A DNA stretch of 64,000 bases from Leisingera sp. M658 (GTDB lineage: Bacteria > Pseudomonadota > Alphaproteobacteria > Rhodobacterales > Rhodobacteraceae), in the NCBI RefSeq assembly GCF_025144145.1, contig NZ_CP083546.1, positions 1,504,501-1,568,500 of the forward strand, in the 5' to 3' direction. Every line of letters starts with the position of its first letter. The first letter of the stretch is position 1. The position numbers and the translations under genes were made by a program. Positions 49,215 through 59,234 of the stretch are shown piece after piece. The notes under the pieces are model-generated. The model did no database searches. It was not told the DNA's origin and saw only the letters and a list, made by a program, of their open reading frames with translations.

Positions 49215-49354
49215 GCTGGCCTGTAGTGGCGTGTGTCTCAAAGGAAGCGCGACCGCGCCGCGCGGCTGCGCGGCGCTATGCCCAACCATGACGGCCCATC
49301 TAGGATGGGGCCGGAATGGGCGGGAGGGCTTGCTGCAAATGAAAGCTGCAAAAG

Positions 49355-49385
49355 AAAAAGGAGAGCGCGGCGGCTCCCCTTTTTT
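49355..49385 (-). terminator. Rho-independent terminator of tyrS
   Basis: On the minus strand AAAAAGG-GAGC pairs with GCTC-CCTTTTT (one mismatch) around a six-base loop, followed by a T run. It starts 19 bp after the tyrS stop. Confidence 0.75.
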
Positions 49386-49403
49386 GTGTTACTTCCGGCC
49401 TGT

Positions 49404-50660
49404 TCAGCCGTCCAGCCGCACCAGCGCGTGGCGTTTCTTGCCGGCGCTCAGTTTGATTGGCGAAGAGAGCGCGCCTGCGTCGATCATCAGGCCGGCATCG
49501 GTCAGCGGCTGGTCGTCGATTTTGGCACCGTTCTCGGAAATCAGCCGTTTGGCGTCCTTGCCGGATTTGGCGAGGCCGGATTTCACGATCAGCTGCACAA
49601 TGGAAATCCCGTCACCCAGATCCGCCGGAGTGAGCGACAGGGTCGGGAGGTCGTCGCCCACTCCGCCCTTCTCAAACACTTCGCGGGCGGTGGCTTCGGC
49701 CGCGGTGGCGGCCCCGGCACCGTGCAGCAGCGTGGTCACCTCATTCGCCAGGATCACCTTGGCGGCGTTGACCTCGGACCCTGCCAGCGCGCCCAGGCGC
49801 TCGCACTCATCAACCGGCAGCTCGGTATAAAGCTTCAGGAAGCGGCCCACGTCGGCGTCGGTGGTGTTGCGCCAGAATTGCCAGAACTCATACGGGCTGC
49901 GCATTTCGGCATTCAGCCAGACCGCGCCGTCCTGCGATTTGCCCATCTTCTTGCCGTCCGATGTGGTCAGCAGCGGCGAGGTGAGGCCATAGACCTCATG
50001 CTCGATGGTGCGGCGGGTGAGGTCGATACCATTGACGATATTGCCCCATTGATCCGAGCCGCCCATCTGCAGGATGCAGCCGTAGCGGTTGTTCAGCTCC
50101 ATGAAGTCATAGGCCTGCAGGATCATGTAGTTGAATTCGAGGAACGACAGAGATTGCTCGCGGTCGAGGCGTGATTTCACGCTTTCAAACGCCAGCATCC
50201 GGTTGACCGAGAAGTGGCGGCCGATGTCGCGCAGGAATTCCAGATAGTTCAGACCGTCCAGCCATTCGGCGTTGTTCAGCATCAGTGCCTTGTTTGGCGC
50301 GTCAGTGTCATAGTCGATATAGGCCGAGAACACCTTTTTGATGCCGGCGATATTGTCGTCGATCTGCGCCTCAGTCAGCAGCGGGCGTTCATCGGCGCGA
50401 AAGGAGGGGTCGCCCACCTTGGTGGTGCCGCCGCCCATCAGGGTGATCGGCTGGTGGCCGGTCTTCTGGAACCAGCGCAGCATCATGATCTGGATCAGCG
50501 AGCCGACATGCAATGACTTCGCTGTCGCATCAAAGCCGATATAGGCCGGGCGCACACCGCTGATCAGGGCGTCATCCAGCCCTTGATAATCGGTGCAGTC
50601 CGCGAGGAACCCGCGTTCCATCATGACTGCGACGAAATCCGATTTCGGTGTGTAGGTCAT
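49404..50660 (-). CDS. tyrS: Tyrosyl-tRNA synthetase
   Basis: A 418-residue class I synthetase. The HIGH-type motif is [17 protein letters not shown] (near 43-59), [17 protein letters not shown] binds tyrosine, and KMSKS-type [13 protein letters not shown] follows. A C-terminal S4 domain ([20 protein letters not shown]) completes the bacterial TyrS. ATG at 50660 is preferred to an upstream GTG frame. It is divergent from anmK (144 bp). Confidence 0.96.
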   Translation of the reverse strand: MTYTPKSDFVAVMMERGFLADCTDYQGLDDALISGVRPAYIGFDATAKSLHVGSLIQIMMLRWFQKTGHQPITLMGGGTTKVGDPSFRADERPLLTEAQIDDNIAGIKKVFSAYIDYDTDAPNKALMLNNAEWLDGLNYLEFLRDIGRHFSVNRMLAFESVKSRLDREQSLSFLEFNYMILQAYDFMELNNRYGCILQMGGSDQWGNIVNGIDLTRRTIEHEVYGLTSPLLTTSDGKKMGKSQDGAVWLNAEMRSPYEFWQFWRNTTDADVGRFLKLYTELPVDECERLGALAGSEVNAAKVILANEVTTLLHGAGAATAAEATAREVFEKGGVGDDLPTLSLTPADLGDGISIVQLIVKSGLAKSGKDAKRLISENGAKIDDQPLTDAGLMIDAGALSSPIKLSAGKKRHALVRLDG

Positions 50661-50804
50661 AACATGCCTCGGTCTATGAATTTGCACCATGCCCTATAAA
50701 TCGCATTGATGCCGGTTGGAACCTGTTTTCCCGGCAATTTAAGCGTTGTAGAGTCAGGCGCAAGCGGGCGGAACGGCCCGGAGCCATAAGGACGGGGGCA
50801 GGCC

Positions 50805-51914
50805 ATGAGCAGGGCCATAGCAAAAACAGGCCCGGTGCGGGCGCTGGGAGCGATGAGCGGCACTTCGCTGGACGGGGTGGATGCCGCCGTGGTGGTGACC
50901 GATGGCGCGTGCATTCACGGATTTGGCGAGAGCAGTTACCGCGAGTACACCGAAGCCGAGCGTAGTGTGCTGCGGGCAGGGCTGGGCAAATGGACCGGGC
51001 CGGAGGTTGAGGCCGCAACTGAGGTTTGCGATGCGGCCCATGCGGCGGCGCTGGCAGAGTTCGAGGACGTGGAGATCATCGGCTTTCATGGCCAGACCCT
51101 GGCCCATGCGCCGCGGCTGCAGGGTACGCTGCAGGTGGGCGATGGGGCGGCTCTGGCCGAACGTCTTGGCAAGCCGGTGGTCTGGGATTTCCGCTCTGAC
51201 GATGTGTCGATGGGCGGAGAGGGTGCGCCGCTGGCGCCGTTCTTTCACTTTGCCTGCGCCAAATACATCGGCGCCGAACGGCCGCTGTGCTTCCTGAACC
51301 TGGGCGGGGTTGGCAATCTTACCTATGTGGATCCGCGGTTTGAGCGGGCCGAGGAACCCGGCGCGCTGCTGGCGTTTGACACCGGCCCGGCCAATGCACC
51401 GGTCAATGATCTGGTGCAGGAGCGGCTTGGCATTCCCTGGGACGCGGATGGCAAGGTGGCGCGCTCCGGCACCGTGGAGACCGGTGCTTTGGAGCTGTTT
51501 CTGGCCGAGCCGTATTTTGCAAGAATGCCGCCCAAGTCACTGGATAGGAACGATTTTGACGAGATGGTCGGGTTGGTGAAGGAGTTGAATGACTCGGACG
51601 CCGCGGCGACCTTGATCGCCATGTGCGCGGCCAGCGTGGCGCAGGGGATGGAGCATTGCCCGGAGCCGCCGGAGGTGGTGCTGGTCACTGGCGGCGGGCG
51701 GCGCAACCCGGTGCTGATGCAGATGCTGCGGGTGTCGCTGGACTGTGCGGTGAAACCTGTCGAGGACGCAGGCCTGGACGGCGACATGCTGGAGGCGCAG
51801 GCCTTTGCCCATCTGGCGGTGCGGGTGGCGCGGGGGATGGCGACATCCTGCCCCGGCACCACTGGTGTGCGCGCCTGCGTCGGCGGCGGGGTGGTGAGCG
51901 TGCCGGGGGCGTAA
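50805..51914 (+). CDS. anmK: Anhydro-N-acetylmuramic acid kinase
   Basis: A 369-residue sugar kinase that opens and phosphorylates anhydroMurNAc in cell-wall recycling, the step after NagZ (31371). [18 protein letters not shown] (near 11-28) is the ATP-binding signature, then [46 protein letters not shown] and [14 protein letters not shown]. Length is typical. Confidence 0.95.
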   Translation: MSRAIAKTGPVRALGAMSGTSLDGVDAAVVVTDGACIHGFGESSYREYTEAERSVLRAGLGKWTGPEVEAATEVCDAAHAAALAEFEDVEIIGFHGQTLAHAPRLQGTLQVGDGAALAERLGKPVVWDFRSDDVSMGGEGAPLAPFFHFACAKYIGAERPLCFLNLGGVGNLTYVDPRFERAEEPGALLAFDTGPANAPVNDLVQERLGIPWDADGKVARSGTVETGALELFLAEPYFARMPPKSLDRNDFDEMVGLVKELNDSDAAATLIAMCAASVAQGMEHCPEPPEVVLVTGGGRRNPVLMQMLRVSLDCAVKPVEDAGLDGDMLEAQAFAHLAVRVARGMATSCPGTTGVRACVGGGVVSVPGA

Positions 51915-51928
51915 GATAGAGACGCGGG

Positions 51929-51975
51929 GACAAGAAACTTCGAAGTTTCTTGTCAAATTTCTTTGAAGAAATTTG
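51929..51975. terminator. AT-rich double palindrome after anmK
   Basis: GACAAGAAACTTC/GAAGTTTCTTGTC (51929-51954, perfect) is followed by CAAATTTCTT/AAGAAATTTG (51954-51975, loop TG). It lies between the convergent anmK and desaturase genes, like the pair at 27994. Confidence 0.65.
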
Positions 51976-51994
51976 TGCGGCCTTTGACGGCCGG

Positions 51995-52897
51995 TCAGTG
52001 GGAGATCTGCCGGAGGTAGTCTGATGTGAACTCCGCATACCCGCCCGAAGCCGACTTCAGGTGCGCCTGTGTGATGGCATGAAAAGCGGGCAGCTGGTAG
52101 AAAGGCACATTTGGAAAAGCATGATGCTCGGCGTGATAAGGCATGTTCCAGGCCAGAAAGCGCACCAACCGGTTGGTGAAGGTGGTGCGGGAGTTCTCCA
52201 GCATGTTGGCAACTGGCGGGCAGAGCCCGTGTTCTGCCAACAGATAGGCGCGCAGGAACGGCTGGCCGATCAGCAGCGGCACAAGCCACAACCGCAAAAC
52301 CAGTGGTGACACCAGCAGGGTCAGCAGGGCGGCTGTGTAGACGATTAACAGCACCCGCGCCTCCAGCCGCATGTGCGCATGGCGGCGTTCCGGCAGGTAC
52401 GGCGCATCAATGGTGCCAAAGGCGTTGCCCCAGAGGGTCCCTGCCATGCCGCGCCAATAACCCCAGCCGCTGAGGTATTTCAGCCATTGGGAAAGGGTCT
52501 CGGGGCGCGGTCCTTGTTCCAGCTCGGGGTCGCGTTCGGGGTCGTTGGTGAACTTGTGATGCGCCAGGTGAAAGTAGCGGAACCAAACAAAAGGCAGCGC
52601 CATGGCCAGGGCGCAGACATGGCCTGCGGCCTCGTTCAGCCACTTGCTGCGGAACGGGGTCTGGTGGGTGCATTCGTGGCTGAGGGTGAACAGGAAGACC
52701 AGCAGCACCCCCTGCGGCAGCAGCAGAAGCGGCCAGAAGGGCACTTGCAGCGCAAGGCCCGTGGTGCAGGCAGCCAAAGCGGCAAGGTACAGCGCAAGAT
52801 GCTGCAGCCCTGCAGCATCGGAACGGGTGGTCAAGGACGCTTTGGTCTCCGGCGGCAGCGACTTGATAAGGGTGGTGTGGTCCATAGGTGCAGGCAT
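51995..52897 (-). CDS. Fatty acid desaturase-family protein
   Basis: A 300-residue membrane di-iron enzyme. The three His boxes are HECTHQ (near 80), HLAHHKF (near 117) and HAEHHAF (near 262), with several transmembrane segments (LALYLAALAACTTGLAL, LLLLPQGVLLVFLFTL, VLLIVYTAALLTLLVSPLVL). It inserts a double bond or hydroxyl in a lipid or fatty acid; substrate unknown. Two starts are possible (52897 or 52885); neither has a clear ribosome-binding site. Confidence 0.85.
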   Translation of the reverse strand: MPAPMDHTTLIKSLPPETKASLTTRSDAAGLQHLALYLAALAACTTGLALQVPFWPLLLLPQGVLLVFLFTLSHECTHQTPFRSKWLNEAAGHVCALAMALPFVWFRYFHLAHHKFTNDPERDPELEQGPRPETLSQWLKYLSGWGYWRGMAGTLWGNAFGTIDAPYLPERRHAHMRLEARVLLIVYTAALLTLLVSPLVLRLWLVPLLIGQPFLRAYLLAEHGLCPPVANMLENSRTTFTNRLVRFLAWNMPYHAEHHAFPNVPFYQLPAFHAITQAHLKSASGGYAEFTSDYLRQISH

Positions 52898-52942
52898 ATG
52901 GACAGTTTTGTCCAGTCTTCTGATTCGCTGCAAGAGACGGGG

Positions 52943-53362
52943 TCAGCCACGCGGGATGTCAAAGCCAGGCGCAGCAAGTTCGAATCCTTCGAACTGGAAC
53001 CCGGGCGAGACGGTGCAGCTTACCAATGTGCAGTCCCCGGTTGTGCGGGCCGCCTGCCAGTGACCTTTGGGCACGATCTGCTGCGGCGCGCCTTTGGTCA
53101 GATCAGGGGTCAGGATGTGGTCTTGTGCCGGGCCTTCCCTTGTCTCCGCCACCGACAGCACCAGCGGTGCACCGGCGTGGAAAAGCCAGATCTCCGTTGC
53201 ATCGACCCGGTGCCAATGGCTGTTTTCGCCGTCCTTTAAAAGAAAGTAAATACAGGTGCCTGCGGGGCGGCCTTCATTCCCGGCCCGCCAGGTTTCCCGG
53301 TACCATCCGCCCTCGGGGTGCTGCTGCAAGCCCAAATGTTCGATGATCTGATCTGCCGTCAC
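52943..53362 (-). CDS. Cupin-fold DUF985 protein
   Basis: A 139-residue DUF985 cupin. [12 protein letters not shown] (near 15-26), the metal-binding-like [17 protein letters not shown] and [22 protein letters not shown] are diagnostic. I chose GTG at 53362 because GGGAGAG lies 7 bp upstream and the next residues ([11 protein letters not shown]) begin the domain. ATG at 53407 would add 15 residues and nearly meet the divergent selO start. Function unknown. Confidence 0.8.
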   Translation of the reverse strand: MTADQIIEHLGLQQHPEGGWYRETWRAGNEGRPAGTCIYFLLKDGENSHWHRVDATEIWLFHAGAPLVLSVAETREGPAQDHILTPDLTKGAPQQIVPKGHWQAARTTGDCTLVSCTVSPGFQFEGFELAAPGFDIPRG

Positions 53363-53418
53363 TGCAGGCTCTCCCTTTTGGCGCTGGTAAATCTGTATAC
53401 CAAGCATATGTTTGGGCT

Positions 53419-54837
53419 ATGGCATTCACGTTCCCCTTTGATAACACATATGCTGCCCTGCCGGGGCAGTTCTACTCCAAACTGGCGCCAGAGGCGGTGA
53501 AGGCGCCGAGGCTGATTGCCTTCAACGAGGATCTGGCCCGGGTGATGGGCATAATCCCGGGTGAGGGGGCAGAGATGGCGGCGGTCTTTGGCGGCAACAA
53601 AGTGCCCGAGGGGGCGGACCCGCTGGCGCAGCTCTACGCCGGGCACCAGTTCGGCACTTATAATCCGCAGCTTGGCGACGGCCGGGCGATCCTGCTGGGT
53701 GAGACGGTGGGAACCGACGGCAAGCGCCGGGATATCCAGCTGAAAGGCTCCGGGCGCACGCCCTATTCCCGCAGCGGCGATGGCCGTGCCTGGCTGGGCC
53801 CGGTGCTGCGCGAATATGTGGTGAGCGAGGCAATGCATGCGCTTGGCATCCCGACCACCCGCGCGCTGGCGGCAGTTGAGACGGGCGAGACTGTCTGGCG
53901 CGAGGGCGGTTTGCCCGGTGCGGTGCTGACCCGGGTGGCCTCCAGCCATCTGCGGGTGGGGACGTTTCAGATCTTCGCGGCGCGCGGCGACAAACACAGC
54001 CTTCGGCAGCTGACGGACTATGCGATTGCCCGCCACTACCCGAATGCGGATGGTCCTATGGGTCTGCTGCGTGCGGTGCGTGATGCGCAGGCCAAGCTGA
54101 TTGCGGCCTGGATGGGCGTGGGCTTTATCCACGGGGTGATGAACACTGACAATTCCGCGATCTCGGGCGAGACAATCGACTATGGCCCTTGCGCCTTCAT
54201 GGATGTTTACCATCCGAATACGGTGTTTTCCTCGATCGACCGCGGGCGGCGTTATGCCTATGCCAACCAGCCCAATGTTGCAGTGTGGAACCTGGCGCAG
54301 CTGGCCACCGCGCTGATCCAGCAGCTGGACGACCCGCAGGCAAGCGTCGAAGAGGCGACCGAAATCGTTCATGCGATGCCGCAGCTGACCGAGGACGCAT
54401 GGCTGGCCCGGTTCCGGGCCAAACTGGGGATCACCTCGGCACAGGAAAATGATCTTGAGCTGGTCACGGGCCTGCTGGAGCGGATGGCGGAAAACAAGAG
54501 CGATTTCACCAACAGTTTCAGGGCGCTGGCGGCGGGCACGGCGCGCGATCAATTCACCGATCCGGCGGCATATGACAGCTGGGCCGAAGGCTGGCAGGCG
54601 CGGCTGGCGGATGAGCCGGACCCGCAAGCGGTGATGCGGGCCGCCAACCCGGCCTTCATCCCGCGCAACCACCGCATCGAAGAGATGATCGCGGGCGCCG
54701 TGGCGGGAGACTATGCGCTGTTCCACCGGCTGAACACGGTTCTGGTCAGCCCGTATAAGAACCAGCCGGAACACGCAGACCTGCAGCGTCCGCCAGCGCC
54801 GGAGGAAGTGGTGCAGGCGACTTTCTGCGGAACCTGA
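53419..54837 (+). CDS. selO: Protein adenylyltransferase SelO
   Basis: A 472-residue pseudokinase-fold enzyme that transfers AMP to Ser, Thr or Tyr of target proteins. [22 protein letters not shown] (in parts), [22 protein letters not shown] (in parts), [21 protein letters not shown] and [14 protein letters not shown] are hallmark segments. The third-last residue is Cys (TFCGT), at the position where eukaryotic SelO has selenocysteine. E. coli calls it YdiU. It has its own start close to the divergent cupin. Confidence 0.95.
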   Translation: MAFTFPFDNTYAALPGQFYSKLAPEAVKAPRLIAFNEDLARVMGIIPGEGAEMAAVFGGNKVPEGADPLAQLYAGHQFGTYNPQLGDGRAILLGETVGTDGKRRDIQLKGSGRTPYSRSGDGRAWLGPVLREYVVSEAMHALGIPTTRALAAVETGETVWREGGLPGAVLTRVASSHLRVGTFQIFAARGDKHSLRQLTDYAIARHYPNADGPMGLLRAVRDAQAKLIAAWMGVGFIHGVMNTDNSAISGETIDYGPCAFMDVYHPNTVFSSIDRGRRYAYANQPNVAVWNLAQLATALIQQLDDPQASVEEATEIVHAMPQLTEDAWLARFRAKLGITSAQENDLELVTGLLERMAENKSDFTNSFRALAAGTARDQFTDPAAYDSWAEGWQARLADEPDPQAVMRAANPAFIPRNHRIEEMIAGAVAGDYALFHRLNTVLVSPYKNQPEHADLQRPPAPEEVVQATFCGT

Positions 54838-54842
54838 TCTGC

Positions 54843-54911
54843 TTCTTTCTGGTTTCAAATACTCCCGGGGGTGAATTGAGCCGCAGGCTCAAGAGGGGGC
54901 GGGCAGCCCCC
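54843..54911 (+). repeat. Dispersed motif CTTCTT...CAAATACTCCC with two hairpins, copy 3
   Basis: CTTCTTTCTGGTTTCAAATA then CTCCCGGGGG (54843-54871) is followed by TTGAGCC/GGCTCAA (54876-54892) and GGGGGC/GCCCCC (54895-54911). It starts 5 bp after the selO stop. Compare 9531-9580. Confidence 0.6.
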
Positions 54912-54990
54912 CGGCCACGCCTGCGGCGGGATGACGGTTGTGTTTCAGATGTGTCCTGCGCCAAACTCCGGACAAGCCTGGAGGCACCGG

Positions 54991-55695
54991 ATGCCCAATC
55001 AACCGCCGCAGGATACGCTGCGGGTTGCCACATACAATATTCAGAAATGTATCGGTCTGGACCTGCGCCGCCGGCCGGAGCGCATCTTGCAGGTGATCGC
55101 CGGACTGGCTGCGGACGTGGTGGTGCTGCAGGAGGCCGACAAGCGCCTGCCGCCGCGGCCCGCGGCGCTGCCGCATTTTCTGGTCGCGGAAACCGGCTGG
55201 CAGGCGGCGGACCTGGGCGGCGCGGGATCCCTGGGCTGGCACGGCAATGCGGTGCTGTTCCGGAATGGCGCGCAGTTGCAGGCCAAAGGCCATATTGTTT
55301 TGCCGGGGCTGGAGCCGCGCGGCGCGGTCTGGGTTCAGCTGAAGACGGTTTTGGGGCCGGTGCGGGTGATTGGCGCGCATCTGGGACTGACAGGACGGGC
55401 GCGGCGTGAACAGATGCGTGCCTTGGCCCATGCGGCAAAGCGCGAGGACAGCGCGGTGGTGCTGGCGGGGGATTTCAATGAGTGGTCGCGGGGGGCGGTG
55501 CTGGAGCATATCACTCCGGCGCTGACTTTCCTGCCGCCCAAGGCGAGCTTTCCGGCGCTGCGGCCCCTGGGGGCACTGGATCGGATTGCGTATTGCAAGC
55601 GGTTGAAAGCCGTTGCGCATGGGGTGCATGGGGCACGGCCTGCGCATATTGCCTCGGACCATTTGCCGGTCTGGGCGGATTTGCAGGCGGTGTGA
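54991..55695 (+). CDS. Endonuclease/exonuclease/phosphatase-family protein
   Basis: A 234-residue EEP-fold enzyme. LRVATYNIQKCIGLDLRR (near 10-27), VVVLQEADKRLP (Glu metal ligand), VRVIGAHLGLTGRARREQM, AVVLAGDFNEWSRG and LDRIAYC with ASDHLPVWADL carry the catalytic residues. Similar proteins in relatives are phosphodiesterases near cardiolipin synthase; here no such neighbour is seen. GGAGG precedes the ATG at 54991. Substrate unknown. Confidence 0.85.
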   Translation: MPNQPPQDTLRVATYNIQKCIGLDLRRRPERILQVIAGLAADVVVLQEADKRLPPRPAALPHFLVAETGWQAADLGGAGSLGWHGNAVLFRNGAQLQAKGHIVLPGLEPRGAVWVQLKTVLGPVRVIGAHLGLTGRARREQMRALAHAAKREDSAVVLAGDFNEWSRGAVLEHITPALTFLPPKASFPALRPLGALDRIAYCKRLKAVAHGVHGARPAHIASDHLPVWADLQAV

Positions 55696-55704
55696 AGCGG
55701 GAGC

Positions 55705-55971
55705 GCTCCCGCGCCCGCAGGTGCGTCAGGCTGTGCCTGAAGCCCCTTGGCGGCCTTGGGCCGGGCGTTGCTGCGCAACGCAAGGAGGGGGCGGATGTTT
55801 GCAGCCGGAACTGTCCCCCGGACAGTTTCCTGCAGGTTTCTGCTGCAGGGAACTGCTTCAGGGGCAGAGTTTGCCCCTGAAGATGGCTGTTTGAGTGTGG
55901 CGGATGCTTTGCTGTTCCGGGGCAAGGATGAACAGCGCTGACGCGCTGCGGCAGTACCGTCCTTGACCCGG
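55705..55971 (+). repeat. Multi-hairpin intergenic repeat, copy B
   Basis: It starts GCTCCCGCGCCCGCAGGTG. Hairpin 1 is TCAGGC-TGT-GCCTGA (55726-55740), then CCCCTTGGCGGCCTTGGGCC, hairpin 2 GCGTTGC-TGC-GCAACGC, and extra hairpins AACTGTCC/GGACAGTT (55809-55827) and TTCCTGCAG/CTGCAGGGAA. Module 2 is CTTCAGGGGCA/TGCCCCTGAAG (55856-55882). Module 3 is CAAGGA/TCCTTG within CCGG...CCGG. It lies between convergent genes. Confidence 0.65.
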
Positions 55972-55987
55972 AGCTGCGCGGGCAGGC

Positions 55988-57307
55988 TTAGCGCGCGCGC
56001 TGTTTTTGGCCGCCGCGCTGGCCGTTGCTTGCGCCCTGGGGCTTGCCTTGGCCACCCGAGCCACCGCCGCCGCGGCGGCGCTGGCCGCCGGGTTTGCCGC
56101 CGCCGAAACCGCCGCCGCCGCGGCGTGCGCCAGGACGGCCGCCGGGTTTACCAGCCGCCGCCGGATCCGGCAAAGCCTCCCAGGCGCGGCCCGAGGCGAC
56201 AGGGATGGTGGTTTTCATCACCTTCTGGATCGCCTTCAGTTCTTCCATTTCATCCGGCGAGCAAAATGCAATCGCAGCGCCATCCTTGCCTGCGCGCGCG
56301 GTGCGGCCAATGCGGTGCACATAGGCGTCCGGCACATTGGGCAGCTCGTAGTTGTAGACGTGTTTCACGTCCGGGATGTCCAACCCGCGGGCAGCCACAT
56401 CGGTGGCGACCAGAACCTTGATGTCGCCGGACTTAAAGGCGGCAAGGGCGCGCTCGCGCTGGCCCTGGGATTTGTTGCCGTGAATGGCCGCGGCGGCAAA
56501 GCCTGCTTTGTCCAGCACCTTCATCAGCTTTTCCATGCCGTGTTTGGTGCGGCCGAAGACCAGTGCGCGCTCGTCCTTGTGGTCGGCCAGCAGCTCTTTC
56601 AGCAGGCTTAGCTTTTCCGCCTTGGCGATGAAATGCACCGACTGGGTGACCTTGTCGGCGGCCTTGCCCGGAGGCGAGACTTCGATGCGGACCGGGCTTT
56701 GCAGGTAGGAGTTGGCGATCTCGTTCATCTGCTTGGGCATGGTGGCCGAAAACAGCATGGTCTGACGCTCGGTGGGCAGCAGGGCCGCGATCTTGCGCAG
56801 GGTGTGGATGAAGCCGAGGTCCAGCATCTGGTCGGCCTCGTCCAGCACCAGGAAGTCGCAGGAACCCAGATCCAGCGCGCCGCGGTCAAGGATGTCGATC
56901 AGGCGGCCAGGAGTGGCGACCAGGATGTCGGTGCCCTTGGCAATGCGGGAGATCTGCGGGTTGATGGACACGCCGCCGACCACCAGGCCGACCTTCATCG
57001 GAGTGTTTTCGGTGAGGCCTTTCAGGGTCGCGGCGATCTGGTTGGCCAATTCGCGGGTCGGCGCCAGCACCAGGCCGCGCACGGTGTTGGCGGCGGGCTT
57101 GCGGCCGTATTGCATCATCTGCGCAATCAGCGGCACGCCAAATGCGGCGGTCTTGCCGGTGCCGGTCTGGGCCAGGCCCAGCACGTCCTGACCGTTCAAG
57201 GCATGCGGAATAGCGCGGGCCTGGATCGGGGTGGGATCATTGAGGCCCAGGTCCTGGAGCCGGGTGAGGAGCTTTTCAGGAAGCCCCATGGTCGAAAATT
57301 CAGTCAC
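55988..57307 (-). CDS. DEAD-box RNA helicase, RhlE-like
   Basis: A 439-residue RNA helicase. Q-motif and motif I: PTPIQARAIPHALNGQDVLG and AQTGTGKTAAFG; Ia PTRELANQ; II VLDEADQMLDLGF; III FSATMP; then ALVFGRTKHGMEKL, DVAARGLDIPDV and HRIGRTARAG. The C-terminal 60 residues are rich in Gly, Arg and Gln (RGG type) and bind RNA. GTG at 57307 has AAAGGA at ideal spacing. A second GTG five codons upstream overlaps that site. Such helicases act in ribosome assembly and cold adaptation. Confidence 0.92.
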   Translation of the reverse strand: MTEFSTMGLPEKLLTRLQDLGLNDPTPIQARAIPHALNGQDVLGLAQTGTGKTAAFGVPLIAQMMQYGRKPAANTVRGLVLAPTRELANQIAATLKGLTENTPMKVGLVVGGVSINPQISRIAKGTDILVATPGRLIDILDRGALDLGSCDFLVLDEADQMLDLGFIHTLRKIAALLPTERQTMLFSATMPKQMNEIANSYLQSPVRIEVSPPGKAADKVTQSVHFIAKAEKLSLLKELLADHKDERALVFGRTKHGMEKLMKVLDKAGFAAAAIHGNKSQGQRERALAAFKSGDIKVLVATDVAARGLDIPDVKHVYNYELPNVPDAYVHRIGRTARAGKDGAAIAFCSPDEMEELKAIQKVMKTTIPVASGRAWEALPDPAAAGKPGGRPGARRGGGGFGGGKPGGQRRRGGGGSGGQGKPQGASNGQRGGQKQRAR

Positions 57308-57456
57308 GTATCGTCCTTTCACAGCCCTGCGTCAGCACGGGCCGGATCCGCTGCAAAACAGCGGTTTCTTGCGGGGCAGGGACCTCGGGCGCGCGCTGGC
57401 CGGATGCCAGGCCGCTGGCCTCTGCAATCCCCACGCGTGATTTTGGGAATGTCGGC

Positions 57457-57485
57457 ATATCACTTGACCCCGGGTGTCTTGTCAC
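57457..57485 (-). promoter_or_regulatory. Possible promoter of the DEAD-box helicase
   Basis: On the minus strand GTGACA (57485-57480) and TGATAT (57462-57457) are 17 bp apart. This implies a leader of about 140 nt before the GTG start, containing the hairpin CCGCTG/CAGCGG near 57348-57364. Such long leaders are known on cold-shock genes. Confidence 0.4.
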
Positions 57486-57657
57486 GCACATGCGGTGCGG
57501 CCGGTCTTGGTCTCTGCTCACGCGGCAGGGAGGGATGCCTGGGCGTCAAATGGCTGTGGATAAGCGCATTGTCAACCGTTGATGCCGGCGAAAAGCCTGT
57601 TTTCGGCGCAGATTGCATCCGCTAAAGAGGAAAGCCAGAAAACCGCGAGGACCTTCG

Positions 57658-58071
57658 ATGCCAAAGCCGATTATCGCCCGTTGCGAAGCCAAGGGGCTGC
57701 GCATGACCGGCCAGCGCCGGGTGATTGCCCAGGTTCTGCAGGACAGCGGCGATCACCCGGATGTAGAGGAGCTGTATGCCCGCGCCAGCGCGATGGATGC
57801 AGCGATTTCCATCGCCACCGTCTATCGCACGGTGAAGCTGTTCGAGGAGGCGGGCATTCTGGAGCGGCTGGAGTTCGGCGACGGGCGCGCGCGCTATGAG
57901 GATGCCGAGCGGGATCACCACGACCATCTGATCGATATGAACACCGGCGAGGTGATTGAGTTCTGCGACCCCGAGATCGAGGAGCTGCAGGAGCGGATCG
58001 CCCGCAAGCTGGGCTATGAGCTGCGCGGGCATAAGCTGGAGCTGTACGGGGTGCCGCGCAAGGCGGAGTAG
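57658..58071 (+). CDS. fur: Fur-family metal regulator (Fur/Mur type)
   Basis: A 137-residue Fur-superfamily repressor. The N-terminal winged helix has MTGQRRVIAQVLQDSGDHPDVEELYAR (in parts) and IATVYRTVKLFEEAGI. The metal region RDHHDHLIDMNTGEVIEFCDP is typical of the alphaproteobacterial Fur/Mur branch, which often responds to manganese. It lacks the C-terminal CxxC motif of Zur. It is not Irr, which has an HHH heme motif. Fur versus Mur cannot be settled here. It stands alone; 350 bp of gene-free DNA precede it. Confidence 0.88.
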   Translation: MPKPIIARCEAKGLRMTGQRRVIAQVLQDSGDHPDVEELYARASAMDAAISIATVYRTVKLFEEAGILERLEFGDGRARYEDAERDHHDHLIDMNTGEVIEFCDPEIEELQERIARKLGYELRGHKLELYGVPRKAE

Positions 58072-58274
58072 CATCTGTCCGGCCCCCATTGTTTTCTGCA
58101 GATTTCCGGTTGCGCCGGTGGTCTTGGCCGCACGGCGCATCACGGAAATTGATGTGTGTGCTCACGTCTTGTCATGATACCGGGTCGGAAACGGAGTTGC
58201 CTGCGCCGGGGCGCTGATGTTCTTTGCCCGGATGGCCCGGCGCACTGCCGGACCGGGATACGGGACGCGCGCTT

Positions 58275-59174
58275 ATGAACAACCTGCATGGTATTCTGCT
58301 GGTCATTGCTTCGATGGCTTTTTTCACGCTTGAAGACATGTTCATCAAGCGTCTGTCGGGCACCCTGCCGGTGGGCCAGATCCTGATATTCCTGGGGCTG
58401 GGCAGCGGGCTTGTCTTTGCGGTCATGGCCAAGATGCAAGGGCACCGGCTGATGGCGGCGCGGGCCTGGCGCAAAAAACCGGTGATGCGGGCTGCCATGG
58501 AAGCTGTGTCGGCTATGGGGTTTGCCTCGGCTTTGGCGCTGGTGGATATCTCGACCGTGGCCGCGGTGTTTCAGGCAACGCCTTTGGTGATCACCATGGG
58601 GGCGGCGCTGTTTCTGAAAGAGGATGTGGGCTGGCGGCGCTGGCTGGCGATCTGCGTGGGCTTTGCTGGCGTTCTGCTGATTATCCGGCCCGGATTGGAC
58701 GGGTTTGAACCGGCCGCACTGCTGGTTGTTGTGGCAGTGCTGGGGGTCGCGGCACGTGATCTGATGACCCGCACAATGGACGCCGGGGTGCCTTCCACCG
58801 TGCTGAGTTTTCAGGCTTTCATGGCGGTCATCCCGGCCGGCGCTCTGCTGCTGATTTTCACGCTGGGCGATGCGCAGGCGCTGGCGGGCGGCGAGTGGAT
58901 GATGATGGCCGGCGGGGTGCTGTTCGGGGTGCTGGGCTATTACGGCATTGTGACGGCGATGCGGGTTGGCGATGCCTCGGCGGTGACGCCGTTCCGCTAT
59001 ACAAGGCTGCTGTTTTCGATCCTTGCAGGCGTTATTGTCTTTGGCGAGCGCCCCGATACGCTGACCCTGGCAGGGTCGGCGCTGATTATCGCATCCGGTC
59101 TTTATACCTTTGTCCGGGAGCAGCGGCTGGCCCGGCGGGCGCGGCGCGCGGCTGCTGCTGCTGCTGCGGCCTGA
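58275..59174 (+). CDS. EamA/DMT-family transporter
   Basis: A 299-residue transporter with about ten transmembrane helices. First EamA half: GILLVIASMAFFTLEDMFIKRLSG to WLAICVGFAGVLLIIRPGLDG. Second half: ALLVVVAVLGVAARDLMTR to LTLAGSALIIASGLYTFVREQ (sequences cut here). The C-terminus is a poly-Ala/Arg tail (RRARRAAAAAAAA). It is a different branch from the one at 23668. Substrate unknown. It follows fur on the same strand by 203 bp. Confidence 0.85.
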   Translation: MNNLHGILLVIASMAFFTLEDMFIKRLSGTLPVGQILIFLGLGSGLVFAVMAKMQGHRLMAARAWRKKPVMRAAMEAVSAMGFASALALVDISTVAAVFQATPLVITMGAALFLKEDVGWRRWLAICVGFAGVLLIIRPGLDGFEPAALLVVVAVLGVAARDLMTRTMDAGVPSTVLSFQAFMAVIPAGALLLIFTLGDAQALAGGEWMMMAGGVLFGVLGYYGIVTAMRVGDASAVTPFRYTRLLFSILAGVIVFGERPDTLTLAGSALIIASGLYTFVREQRLARRARRAAAAAAAA

Positions 59175-59234
59175 GGTCTCAGGCCGGCAGCACGGCGTGC
59201 AATTGTTCAACCCTGTTGGCGCAAACAGCGCAAT

